From Triangularia verruculosa (Eukaryota; Ascomycota; Sordariomycetes; Sordariales; Podosporaceae): a stretch of 64,000 nucleotides of DNA. The stretch is from positions 124,001 to 188,000 of the forward strand of contig MU863899.1 of the NCBI GenBank assembly GCA_033296885.1, read 5' to 3'. The first letter of the stretch is position 1. Each line of letters starts with the position of its first letter. Of the stretch, positions 1-12,081 are shown piece after piece. The notes beneath the pieces are model-generated. The model was not told the DNA's origin and made no database searches. It saw only the letters and a list, made by a program, of their open reading frames with translations. The translations under genes were made by a program, and so were the position numbers.

Positions 1-2
1 CT

Positions 3-161
3 GAGCAGGGAAAGAAGTACAAGCTCCATCTTGCGATCAATCTCAGCAAAGAGGCCTCAAGAGGTCTTGAGCTTGACGATATCAAGGATCTATTCAAGAA
101 TCTGGGAAGGCACAAGGAGGAGAAGAAGAAGGTTACAGTTGCGATCAATGTGCTCTCATGA
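3..161 (+). CDS. 3' end of an unidentified protein-coding gene
   Basis: An open frame enters from the left edge and ends at TGA 159-161, giving 52 C-terminal residues. The peptide is Lys/Glu-rich and looks coding (it contains KYKLHLAINLSKEA and ends VTVAINVLS). The opposite strand gives a less protein-like composition. I do not recognise the family, and the rest of the gene lies outside the window. It converges on the minus-strand regulator that ends at 607. Confidence 0.45.
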   Translation, partial: EQGKKYKLHLAINLSKEASRGLELDDIKDLFKNLGRHKEEKKKVTVAINVLS

Positions 162-606
162 GACATGATTGCTCACCACCGCACCCACACGAGCATCAAA
201 ACCAGGTCTCGCTCGCAGTTATGATTCAAGTATGTTTTTTTTTTTCAAGTATTTGACAATCTTATTCTGACTTGCAGAAAGGAAAGCAGAGACCAATACC
301 CAAAAAAAAAGAAAAAGAAAAACACGACAAACCACCACGAGCCGGCTCAGCATGACTTGGTGAGACTTGATGCCAGATCAAGCAACACCTCAAGTCTGTG
401 CAGCATTCTTGAGCATCAAACCCCTCCCAGAACCCGCGGGGGCCTTATCTTTTCCCATCCATAACGCCATCAACCAAATAAACCATCATCATAATTGTCG
501 TTGACATCATCAAGATCATCAGCATCGTTATTCATGACCAGGAGCCCACCAAGTCCGACAAAGTATCTTGTCCAAGCCATACAGCCATGCGCACCCCGGA
601 AGGCAG
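162..606. other. convergent intergenic stretch
   Basis: It lies between the 3' ends of two converging genes. It holds a T-run near 233-245 and an A-rich run near 300-325, and otherwise nothing I can identify. It is probably overlapping 3' UTR sequence. Confidence 0.5.
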
Positions 607-2484
607 CTAACGACGCTTGGTCTTGGGTTTCTTGGCTTCCCTGTCGATGAGATGTGCTCTCAAGAACTCATCTCCGGGCAAACTCAAGCTCATCACCTGT
701 TGGTCTTTTCAGGATATGTTAGTCAACCACCAGTGACGATTGGCACGACGTGGATGCTTACAGAATGCGGGAGCGGCAGCCACCACCCCTTGGAACCCTC
801 GGTGCAAAGCATCATCACCAAAAAGCCTGACATCAGGGTTCTGGATGCTTTGAAGGGTCTTGGGCTTGTGGAACAATTCCCAATAGATCACCACGATGCT
901 GCGGAGCAACTCGGCGCTCGTTGTTCGAAACTTCCGCCTCTTCTCGTTGATTTCGACTGCTGTTTGCTTTGTTAGCATGGCAACGATCGTCGAGTACTCT
1001 TTCCTGGAGTCTTTGCTCACCGCCTGGCACATACGGCTCCGCTTCATTGTGCTCCTGGAGCGACCTCAACGATTGGCGATAGATCAGAATCATTTGCCAG
1101 AGGGACAACCACCGAGATACTTCCAGGATGGGCCGAGTTGCGGCTGTCAAACCAGCAGCATCCTTCTTAAGGAACTCGTCGAAAGCATCGAGTATCTTCT
1201 TCTCGAGTCTGGAGATCGCCTTCGCTGCGGTGCAACGAATCCAGTTCTGAACCGAGGAAAACTGCAAGCCAAGCGGACGGCCAGCACCTGCTTCCTGTTG
1301 ACGGCCGAAGAGGTCTTTGCTACTCCAAATCTTCCACATCAACTTGAAGTCCAACAAGTCGGACAGAAGTTCCTTCTGCTTATCAACCACTTTGATGGAC
1401 TTGCCCGCATTTCCGCGTTCGATGGCCTTCTCTAGTCCTTTGCGGCTCACATGGCAGATGTGGAAGATGTTCAGGAGTGACTCAAAGTCATCATGCTTAC
1501 TCTCCGCCTGCATATCATCCTTCGCCCATTCCAAAAGAGCCTTCTCATAAAGCGGTTGGGTTGACGAGATGCCGAAGCGAAGAGTCCCCTGGTCGGGACG
1601 GATGAGTGGGGCCAGTTTCAGTGGCAGGTATCGACTGCTGGGCTTGTCCGAGAAGGAGATAAGGAAGGTGAAGGAGCTGCTCTCGTCCAGGGTTTCGCGT
1701 CTCGGCGGATCGTTCAGGTGCCAGCGTACTTGACGACAGGGTCAGTCATCACTATCGATTCTCACACCACCAAGACAGGCATACCACTCTGACCACCGAC
1801 CATGGTCGACAACAGTTGTCGAACACATGCCAGCTCAGGCCTTGGGTGTTGTTTCAGACAAGACTCGCAAGCGGCAGCAGGAGAGCACTGAGGAGGCCAT
1901 GTCAGCATGAGATGAGCTAGGCAAAGAGAGGGGGTTAAGCTTGCCTTGCTCTTGTTCATCCTACAGTGGTAGCACGCGCCGGCATCTCGTACTTCCTTGG
2001 TCTGTTCTGGCGATTCTAGAACCCGAGCCCTCTTTTGGCCTTGGGGCCGCTCATTCTGGGCGGCTCTGGGGACGGCCATGTCCAGTTGGCTGGGGTGATG
2101 AGGGCGGAGTTCTTCGGGCGACATCTCGCGTGTTGGGGCTGGACCAAGGACGGGCCAGACGTGGGGGTCTGATTCAACGTCTGTCATGGGTATATCACCA
2201 TCCGCATCCGAAGCGGGACCAGGTGACCGGGGGAAGAAGGCGGGAGCACCGTTCCCTCCGGCGGCAGAGTGTGAGTGCTGGGATTGGGTGGTTACATCAG
2301 AGGGGGCATCCCCATTTCTTGCATTCCATGCTGTCCAGTCAAAGAGATCGGACCAGTCGTCACTCTGGGAAGAGGTACTTGCAGTGTCCCGATCAGGTCC
2401 CTGGCTGCTGCGGGGTGCAGCAGCAGGTTCCGGCCACGCGAATTCAGGGACAATTCTGGAGCGGTCAAGCATGAGGGATGACAT
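607..2484 (-). CDS. Zn2Cys6 (C6 zinc cluster) transcription regulator, five exons
   Basis: Exons, 5' to 3' on the minus strand: 2484-1945, 1887-1785, 1728-1021, 959-762, 704-607, giving 548 aa. The first 180 residues are low-complexity and acidic/Ser/Pro-rich. A zinc cluster follows at about residues 171-204, CYHCRMNKSKC then CSPAAACESC, with spacing C-x2-C-x6-C-x5-C-x2-C-x10-C. The cluster reads correctly only if a 57-nt GC-AG intron (1888-1944) is removed. The other introns are 1729-1784, 960-1020 (GTGAGC donor, GCTAAC branch) and 705-761. The last acceptor (AAAAG) is weak but restores an ending in KKPKTKRR, a basic, nuclear-signal-like tail. The central region is helical and contains RWHLNDPPRRETLDES. 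Zinc clusters of this type bind DNA as nuclear regulators; the target is unknown. I chose the ATG at 2484 (MSSLMLD) because the in-frame sequence upstream looks non-coding. Confidence 0.85.
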
Positions 2485-5400
2485 GGTTGGTCCAGGATCC
2501 GATAAATATACGGGGCTAGCGGCGCCTAGGTATGTGGTTATGCGGATGAGACAGCAGGGCCAGCGTGAGCCAAGTCGAATGACACAAAACAAGGCAACCG
2601 ATACGGCAGAGTTCTTTCAGGAGGTCGTCTGTCCAACGATAGGTCCGGGCCAGCTTTGGGGAAACCGAGATGGCTCTTTAAAGGCCAGAGGGTACGGGTA
2701 CGGATAGAAAAGGGGAGAGTCAGACAGCCAGGCGAGGGTTCCTCGTCGAGTTTTCTGTGCCCTGGAGCAACTCGAAGAGCCTCCTCTGGTCTTTGGTCCC
2801 CCTCCATGGTGGGTGAGCCCTTGGGCGGTTTACCAAACTCGGTGTAGCAGGGGTGTCTGATTGGCCAATTCTGTCTAACACACTTATACAACCGTCCAAT
2901 GGAATGGCCTTGCTTCACCGGAAATCCAGACGAGCTACAGAAAAAGGGGTCTCTGGGCTGTCGGCGGGAGCACAGGAGACGGCACTTACACTCAAATGCG
3001 CAGGTCACAGCACGCGGATAGCGACGCCAATATCACAATTGGACCGAATCGAATCTTTTCTTTGCAATTCCGGATGAACAGAAAACAACTATGATGGCGT
3101 TTGCGGAAATCCATGTGCTCCTTGATCTTTCCTAGGCCGGCCGCGAACCAAGATGGGATTGTCCTGCAGTGCTTGATACGTGACGGAGCCTTCATTTCTA
3201 CAGACTTGATCCCACGGAAACCGAGCCAGGAACATTCGACATCTGGACTGGATTCACGCAATGTAGGCGGACCCGCGTTTGAGGCATTTCAATCATGCTA
3301 CGGAGTAGATTTTTCGATAACGGCCAGGTTTCAATGTCAAATTGCCAGTGGTGAAAGCAACATCATGGGCGAAACCACCAGCTTCACAGCTTATCTGCAC
3401 CTTTCCGGATGATTTCTGGGGCTACCTGATATTTTGTTTGGGATCCAGCCTTGCGGATCACACCTTTTGTGCAAGAGGCGACCCTTTTTTGGCATGTAAC
3501 CCACCATCGGCCATTTCCACCCCACCATCCCATCAACCAAAGTTTAGAGGCGCCCTTTCGGTTGGTGTCTGCCCAGGCCGGATTCCATGCGGCCACCAGT
3601 TGATCGGACTTTTCCTTTTTGACTTTTCCAGGATAGTAAAACCAAACAGTCAGGCGGAATTCACAATTTTGTGACAAAAACGGTAAGTCATCATCGGGGT
3701 CGTTTTGCAAAAGGTGAGTGAGCCTTACTGGAGGGAATTTGAGCGCGCCATTGCGCGAGCGAAAAAGCTCAAAAAAAAAGTTACAAACTTGCATGAGACT
3801 TTTTGGGGTTACATGAAGCTGAAGGGTCACTTAGGTAGGTAGGGGGGGGGGGGGGAAACCAGCAGCTGTCACTTGTTGTACCTCCCAAGACAATTTTTTT
3901 GGAGATTGGGGGGGGAGGGGAGACAATATGCACGACACACCACGGGGCGGGAGATGCTTTTTTTCGGCGCCGATGCGTACCGTAAGGTAGGTTGAGGACG
4001 GATGCCGCCGCGCGCGCCGCAGATGCGAGTGTGTGTCTTTCTTTCCGGCTTGGATAATCCATTTGCCCTGTCTGCCTTGTTTGATTCTGTGTGATGTGTT
4101 ATGGATTCTTTTCTCATCATGCGAGAGGGGATATATACAGCCTTGGGCAGCTACGGGACCACCCACGACTAACGAGATATGTCGGGATTTGTGATGAGGT
4201 TGGACCTGGGGATGTTGCGCGAAAGTGTAATTTTGGGATTGGATATCGTGCCCAGGCAGATTGGACTGTCTTGTGGATGGATGGATGGATGGTTTGTAAG
4301 ACTGTCTTTGATGGGTGTTGTATGGCCAGATTCGATCCATCGAGTTATTTTACTCGGAGTTTAAGCAGAGTCACTTTGATTGGGCGCTGTGATTATACAA
4401 AAGTGACAGAAATTCCAATTGATCGAATTCACCTTGAATGTGCTGAGGGGTGGGGGGATTGGAAATATGGTGGTCAAAAATGGCACCAAGGAGGCAGCCA
4501 GGAGATACTTGGACATGATATTTTTTTTTTGCCATAACGGCCCCCAACACTAAGGGAAGGAAGGAAGTTAAGGCTTGCCGGATACCGAAGATCCGATTTA
4601 CTATCTGCAACCACACCATTGCTACTGTGTGTGAGTGAAAAACGGACCCCAAATCCAGGCACCAGAACATAGTCAGTGAGGGGGGAAGTGGGTGGTGGGT
4701 GGTAGGTTGGTAGAAGGGGAAGATGTCTGTCTGTCTGAAACGAAACATACCCGTCCGGACCCCAAATGGGACGTACTTTAGGGATAACCTGGCTGTACCT
4801 ACCTGAAATTCAATATCTACTACAGTTTAGAATGGTGGCTCCGAGGGGTTACAAAAGTCCGAGGGGGCCAATAGTCTCTCTCTCTCTCTCTTCACAATTT
4901 CCAAGTTTGACGGTTCTCATGTGTTGAGTTGTGGGTAGGTGTGGATGGATGGGACTTTGATTTTTGAGTGATATAGATTAGAGCTGTGGTGCCTGTTGAG
5001 CTTTTCCATTGCTGAGGCATGGGATTTTGAATCAGGGCACACACACACACACACCGACATTGGCGTCAAAGGTGAGGCGGCTGTCGAGGCCCTGCATTTC
5101 CCATCAGCAAGGTTGGAGGAGGCGATGATGCATTAGTCTGCATGTCATGTGTGTGTACCTGCATGCCTGTCAAAATACATCTTGCCACATGCGCCCAGTG
5201 CCGGTTGGTATTTAGTAAGGTAGATTTAGATTTTCATCCTGTGATTTTACTCATCTGGTCTCCCGTTCAATGTCTCTATCTAGTCGTTATGCGACCCTTG
5301 ACGACACAAAAATACCTCCTTTCCTTCTCAGCCTCCATGTAAACCTAGTTTGTCTTTTATGTAAATACCCAAGAACATAAAAACTACGGATACCCAAATG

Positions 5401-5638
5401 TAGTGGATGCAAATAAATAAAACAGCAGAATAGCTATAATAGATAGTAAGTGGGTATCATCTATCCAGATGCCTTTCGAAGACTCAGTTTAAAAGTAAAC
5501 TAAAAAACCAAATAAAGCAATCATGTGCAAAGAAAAAGAAATAACAAAATCTTCCGTCCTGTCGCTCCCTCAACCTGTAGCTTTCCAAACAACAAAACGC
5601 CTGCTCTATCTCCCTTATCCACAAAGCAACACTCTCTG
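2485..5638. other. 3.15-kb region with no supported gene
   Basis: It lies between the start of the zinc-cluster gene and the end of the DUF8004-like gene, so it contains the regulator's promoter and possibly a long leader. Simple repeats are a G14 run at about 3842-3855, (GGAT)n near 4276-4291, (TC)n near 4875-4892 and (CA)n near 5037-5054. Open frames of 100-156 codons occur, but none has a recognisable domain or a coherent splice pattern. Confidence 0.5.
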
Positions 5639-8600
5639 TCAAAAAAACAAACCCTTCTTCTTCTTCTTCCCCTTATCCATCCCCTTCAAAATATCATCAA
5701 ACGTGCTCCCCCCCTGCGACCCCTCCCTCGAATGCCCATGCCCGCCCCCAGCAGCAGGAATCATCGGCGGCGGCCCCAAAGGCATCGGTCCAGCCCCTCC
5801 ATAACTCGACTTCCTCGATCCCATCCCCATATGTGTATCCCCCACATGCCACTGCTGCCCCTGCTGCCCTGACAGATTCACAGCTGACCTGCTCGCCCTC
5901 AACCCTCCCTGCCCGTACACACCCCCAGCCATGTTAAAGCCCGGACTACTCGACCCCGACCCCGTACTCGGCACCCTCGACGTCCTATCCCCCGGCAACG
6001 GCGGCGCATCACTCCCCCCCACAAGCGGCAGCGGCTCCAGCCCCATCGCAATACTCGCCCGATAAGCATGCCTAGCCCGATGCGCCGGACTCCCACTCCT
6101 CGCCCGAATCTGCGGCGAATTCGGCGTCGTCATCGCCGATCCCCGCCCAACACTCCCATCCGAATCCCTCCTCGAATGCCCACCACCACCGCCCCCTCCT
6201 CCCGCAAAAGGATCCATATCCGCAAACACCGCCCTCGGAGGCTGCAACGGACTCACAAACGGCAACCCCCCATCCTCCTCCCCAGGAAGCCCCCCTCCCA
6301 GCGCAACCCCTATCCCACCCCCCGTAGCACCCGGCACCGCCAACCCATTATTCCCCTCCCCGGCAGCCGCATTCGCAGCCTCCCACTCCTTCCCCGCCAG
6401 CCAGCAATGACTCCTCATGTAAACCCCCTCCACGCTAAACAGCACCACATCCGCCGACAGCTCCACCGTCTTCTGGTCCGCCGTCTGGTACCACATCTTC
6501 CTCACTTCCCCCACATCCTCCGCCCTCCACGGCGGGTTCCCCTGGGGAGCTTCACACAAGAAATATTCCACCCCCTCGGTATAGTGCAAGCCCGGCGCAT
6601 CCACCACCAGCATCGGCAAGCTCTGCAGCGTGACGTACAAAAACAGCCAGTGTCCAATCCTGTGATCGATCAAATCGTGCGGGTGCACGCCCTTTGCCTC
6701 CTTCAGCTCAAAGTCCTTGTACGCTTGCAGAAACGGCATGGGTAAGTTGTCGGTGTCAAAGTTGCGGGACTTGATCATCATGAGCTGCAGCTCGTGGGGC
6801 TGCAAGCCCTTGTCGAATTTGGCCTTCTTCTTGTCGGGGAGGTTGTCGTATGTTTCGTAGATGGCTGTCATGGTGGGAATCTTGGGAACGTCATATGGGA
6901 CCGGTGGCAAGACGGGAGGGGATGACTTTTCAAATTCTGACAACATCTGTCGAAGTGCCGAGATGCAAGCGGGAATGAGCTCCATGCTGGGCTTGTTCTT
7001 GTCTTCTTTCCCGTCGGAATTTTTGCTGTCGGCGCCGTAGTAGTCTTGGTCGATTACACGGGGCGTGATCGACTGGCGGTCCACCAGCAAATCATAAAGC
7101 GCGCAGAGGTCGGAATACAGCATTTTGAGGCACTGGCGGTTGAGGCCGGACTGGGTGAAGTGGTTCTTCTTGGAGCGCGCCTTCGGCGGCCACGAGCCGA
7201 AGAGGTCCTTGTAGTACCCCAGTACAAACGTTCGCATGCGGCTGAAGGAGGCGCGCCATTCTTTGAAGCGGACGATGCGGTAGTCGGGGTTGGAGGTTGA
7301 ACTCGCCGTGCCGGCAAAGAGGGAGGGGTATTCGAAGTTCTCGAGACGGCCTTGGACGTTGGCCTGGCGGTTGGCGAGGCTCAGGTGAGCTCGTTCGAGT
7401 CTTTCTCTGGTGATGAGGGATATGCTGTTGTACAAAGGTAACTTGAGCTCCAGCAGAAACTCGTACTTGCCCACGGCGTGAGAAAAGGCCTCGTTGTAGA
7501 GGTTCCACGACTTCATGTGCTCTCCAAGGACCAAACCCTCGATTGTCTTTTCTCGGCTGTGTCTAACGTCGGCGATGTGGAACTGGTCGAGAAGCATGTC
7601 AAACGAGGCGTCGACCGACTCGCCGTAGGAAGTGCCATCGTAGTTTGTAAACTGGAACTGGCGCAGCTGTTCCGATATCTGGAGAAGAGCCGAAAATAAC
7701 GTCGGATGCTGTGGTGTGCCAACCAGGGGCTGGTTCGTCAAAAAAGCGAACAAGTTCCGGGCCGCCACAAGGCAGTCCACCTCGTTGTTACGAAGAGGGA
7801 GGTACAGGTGCCCGTCGGAAACAAGACCGCTACCAGAGTTTCGGGACTGAAGCCCCGGCCGTTGGTGGCGCTCGGCGTCATCCACGCCCAGAAAGTCGGA
7901 GCTCATGGACGCCGAAGCCATCATTTCCTGCACTAGCAATTCGTTCAGAACCAGCGAGGGACTGAACACATAATCATGCACCCTGAACGAGGGACCGAGC
8001 CCTCGCTCTTTCGGGTGCAGGTACACCAAAACATTGCCCTGCTCGTTCCAAAGCTCGGGGACCTATGACATCAGTGAGTTAGAGTATGATTTCGCCAAGC
8101 ATCATGATTCGGTAATTGCTCACCTTATCCCCAGTGAACAACGGAGCGACATTGTAGTCCACCTGGTTATCTGGCGACATGATCCAGGCTCCGGAACCTG
8201 CCTGCTTCCCCAAGTCGGTCGAGTTGGACCTGGATCTTGCTCCGGGAAGCCAGCTCTTTCGTATCTTCTTCTTGATGTCACCGGCGCCACCCGTGGGGCT
8301 GTTGGTTCCTCCTCCTCCTTCCGTGGGCTGTAGTAGGTCTGTTCGCAGCTCGAGAGGATTGGACACTGCTCTGGAACCATCAACGGGAAGTCCTCCGCCT
8401 CCTATGGGGGGCTGGGCGGAGACACTGCGGCCTTTTGGGCCACCTGGGGGTTGGTGACGAGGGTGAAGATGGTTCGGTTGGAGCTTCGCCGCCGATGGGG
8501 GACCCTCTGGAGAAGAGCTTCTGTTCCTCTGTAGCTTCCTGGGTTCTGAAGCTGGAGTAGCCGCAGTCGTCATAACATTTGGTATGCCGCGAGGGGGAGA

Positions 8601-9236
8601 AGCTAGGTGTGAGTGGATGGCCGGTATCGCCTGCTGCGGAGGGGATTTGGAGACAGGCATGGTGGGAACTTTTCTGGGCTTGAAGGGGGAGCCCAATAGG
8701 TTGTGTGGGTGCTCGGTAGTCGGTGGTGAGGAAGACGATACAAACTGAAGAGGTGAGTCGGTACTCTTTTCGCTGCTGACTTGGTCATTAAACGGCTCAG
8801 AAGGGCCGGTCTCGATGGTGTTGCCGATGGTGGCGGGATTAGTATTATTTGGCGGGGTATAAGGGATATAAGTCTTGCTCGGAACCGGTTTTCGATGGAT
8901 CGGCCTGTTCTGGGGCTGAGAAAGGGAACGCGAGTGCGAATCTGCATGAAAACGCGTGTGAGTAACGAGGTACCTAGATCTTCGGAACCCACTGTCTTGG
9001 GTAGTGTAGCTTGGGTAGCTTGGGTACGTACAGCAATGCCCAGTAATGGTGTCACCAACGCCAGAAGCACTAATAGAAGACGCAGAGCTGCCGCTGCCCG
9101 TCTCGGAGCGTGGCGTGGCAGGCCTCTCGCTGCCAAGGCTAGTTACGCTTTCGTCCCGACTTTCTTTTTCAAAGTGAAACGCAGGAAGCCGCAAGCCAAA
9201 GACGCTCATACGAGCCCTTTGCGACTTACTCGACAT
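5639..9236 (-). CDS. large conserved fungal protein, probably DUF8004-containing
   Basis: Exons 9236-8124 and 8062-5639, joined across a 61-nt intron (8063-8123, GTGAGC...CATAG) that restores GDKVPELWNEQGNVLVYLHP; 1178 aa. The N-terminal ~350 residues are Ser/Pro-rich and disordered. The conserved part begins near LFTGDKVPELW and GPSFRVHDYVFSPS, which resembles the fungal DUF8004 family as I remember it. A long helical region and a Gly/Ser/Pro-rich tail rich in basic and Gln/Gly stretches follow, ending in a Lys run. Function is unknown, and neither membrane segments nor a signal peptide is evident. A second, in-frame 90-nt intron is possible at 8942-9031 (GTACGT donor, TTTTCATGCAG acceptor). 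Removing it would delete an odd Tyr/Ser-rich stretch and give a 1148-aa product; sequence alone does not settle this. Confidence 0.8.
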
Positions 9237-12081
9237 TGTGTCGGCTGAGCGGTTTTGGTTGTGTAAAATGTTTTAGCCTTGGCCAACCATCCCCAGTATC
9301 CAGAGCTCATTAAACTTCAAGACGGTACAGGTCCAAACGATCGACGGCTCGGGACGCCGGTGCAGGTCCCTTCGGTAGCTGGAACACCAAAGTGGATCGA
9401 CCGGTCGACTGGTGGGTGGTCTGTCTGGCGAAAGGTGATGTTCAAGGGCAGCACTGCGGTGGAAACTGTCTGCAAATATGGAAAAAAGAAAGGGATGGGC
9501 ACCGGAGCGGCAAACGAAAAGAAAACGCCTTCATGAAATACATAACAGTGGACAAAACAATAGGTAAGACGTGGAGGCCCAACACCGATGGGATCAAAAA
9601 ACATAACACTATATCTTGGCGTAGAATCCTCCGGATACGACCAGGTCTAACACTTCTTTTTCATCCCTCATTCTCGGCCAATAAATGCTGCATGTCTCTC
9701 ATGGCTCTCTGGCGATCACCAGAGTTTGTCTTGGGAGATTTGCACATGTCAGACCAAGAAAAGGGGGATTTCTGCCCATGCCCAGCAACTCAACATATTA
9801 CATACATCAAGATCCAAATTGCTGGAAGATTGCAAAGCTGGGGCTTCAAGGGCCTTGCTCACAACGTCATAACTTGGCACTTCATAACCCCTGCATTTTG
9901 TCCTTCCTCTTCCAGCGCAAGCGTTGATTTTTAAAAAGAACAGATGCCTGCCGCTGCTGCAGGGTGGCCAAAATTGGGGGTGCTCTTGGCGGGGCTCATC
10001 CCCAGATTTTCCAACGAGATCGTTTTTCTAGAAGCAGCAATAGACTTATCAACTCATCTGATTATTTTGACTACACTACAGCCCAACCAACAATCTGGGA
10101 GCCATGAAACCGAAACCCTCGCAATCCTCTCTCTCCATGTTCGGATTTAGAAATCTCCCCACATCCAATACGGAGAACGGATGAGCACGTCAACCCATCT
10201 TCTTATTCTGCACCGCCACCGACACGTCAGTGCCTGTGGGCTGGAGGATCTCAACGCTTCGGAAAAGCTCCGTACAACCCGCACCAACGCCCGCGTCACC
10301 GCTACCAATCCCCGAATGACTCGCTCGATCATGAACCAACTGATCTTCTTCTAAGCGCGCAGACAGATGTGCGTAAAAATCCAACAGCTGATGACCACCC
10401 ACATGCGGACGCTACCCGCCCCCGTTCGTGAGGCTCTGCCAAAGTCAAGAGGCCAGAGCCACCCAACCCACTCAAAACAGACTCAAAGTTGTCACTACTA
10501 GGTAGTAGACCACTTCATCCGACCCAAAAGATGACCGAACCCACAAACATCAATCTTCAGCCCTCTCAGCCCCATCCATACCACCGGGACTTGTCCTGTG
10601 TCCAGCTTTCTTTCCCTACACGCTTGCGTGTACTTCCAGCAGAAAAAAAAAATCACAACCAACCAGACCAACCCGTGGGCTTGGAAATTGTCCTGAATTA
10701 CACAACAAAGTAACAGCACATCATCCCAGCCATTGCAGTAAATCAGGTCTCACAAAAACCGAAAGAAAAAACCCTCACCACATCTCAAGTAAGTACTTGC
10801 TCTAGATCAAAAAAAGTCCGAAGCAGCACAAAGGACCCTTGACTGGCTGGAAACATTGCGTAATGTTACACCGACGAAAGAGAACTGCTGGAATACAAAA
10901 CGCCAGTGTATGGCTCCAGGAACGAAAAGGAAACAAAGTCTCAAAGCTCAAGCCACATCATCGAGGCATCATCTTTTTCAGTAGGAAAAAAAAACTTTAC
11001 TCCGGAAATTCGGACATCGGCGAAACGGGAGTGAGTTTGCTATACGAGAGGGATACGGAACCCCGAAAGAGTCCAAGAAAAAAAACTTTTTACAATTCAA
11101 GACAGACCGAGATTGATGGGAGCACTTGCGAACGGACATACCTAACTAGACAATTACCCCTAAAGAGTTTATTTTCTTACCTTATGCAGCTCGTAAAAAG
11201 AATCATTTTCGTGATGCCAGCTGGTTGGCCAATAAGGGACTGACATATACACACTTACCAGTTGACATGGCAACTCCTGAACTTCCCAGGCAGCAACATA
11301 CACTGAAAGCTCAAATCTCCTAGCAACTTGGTTTCCTTCCTTACCTGGGTAGTCTGCTTCCTTTCTGCTGTCATAGAATCCTACTGCTTATTCCTGCTGT
11401 CACCAAGTTCTTCTTGGCCCTCACCGCTCGGCTCAGCCCCCCCATCTCCTTGCTTCCGTGAACAAGCCTCAGATCACCAATCTCATTCAATCCCAAGGTA
11501 TCAAACCACGTTTAAGCATGCTAGTTCCAACCGGGCATATTCCCGACGCAACCGCCCCAACGCTTTACATTTCATCAATCAAAAACCATCCAGTCGGAAT
11601 CGTAATGCATGAATGTATTTCCCTAACCCAACTCCTCTCTCCTCTTCTTATATACAACCAATACATCCACATCAACCAAATCCCCAAACCATCCCATGTA
11701 CCGCCAAAATGTCCAGCAGGGTATTTCCCCCCCCCTTTCCCCTGAGAAATAACAAAAAAAAGCTCTTGCTTGTCTGAACAAGAGAACGAATCGAAATCAT
11801 CAATCACCCTTCTTCCATATGCAGCTCCAAACCCCGAGTCGCCATAAACTTATTCATGAACGAAAGACGATAATCATAAACAAACCCAACACCATCTAAT
11901 GCCACACCCACAACTTCTTAGGAAAAGGAGAGGAAAAAGAAAAAGATCATCAGTTACACATCCCAAAGAAAAGATTCTCTCTCTCTGTCTCCCTATGCTA
12001 CAGCTCAGCAGTAGCCGACCTCATCTGTATACATTGATCATTATACAAAGATCTGGGTATCAAATCAAAACACTCCAGCGC
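9237..12081. other. 2.8-kb region with no supported gene
   Basis: It lies between the DUF8004-like gene start and the 3' end of the fibroin-3-like gene. It should hold the promoter of the former and the 3' UTR of the latter. I see A-rich and C-rich stretches and short unconvincing open frames. No tRNA-like TPsiC arm or terminal-repeat structure was noticed. Confidence 0.45.

Noticed and set aside
833..1047. Frameshift between two minus-strand frames in the zinc-cluster gene
   Set aside because: It is explained by an ordinary 61-nt intron (960-1020) with a GTGAGC donor, GCTAAC branch and ACAG acceptor.
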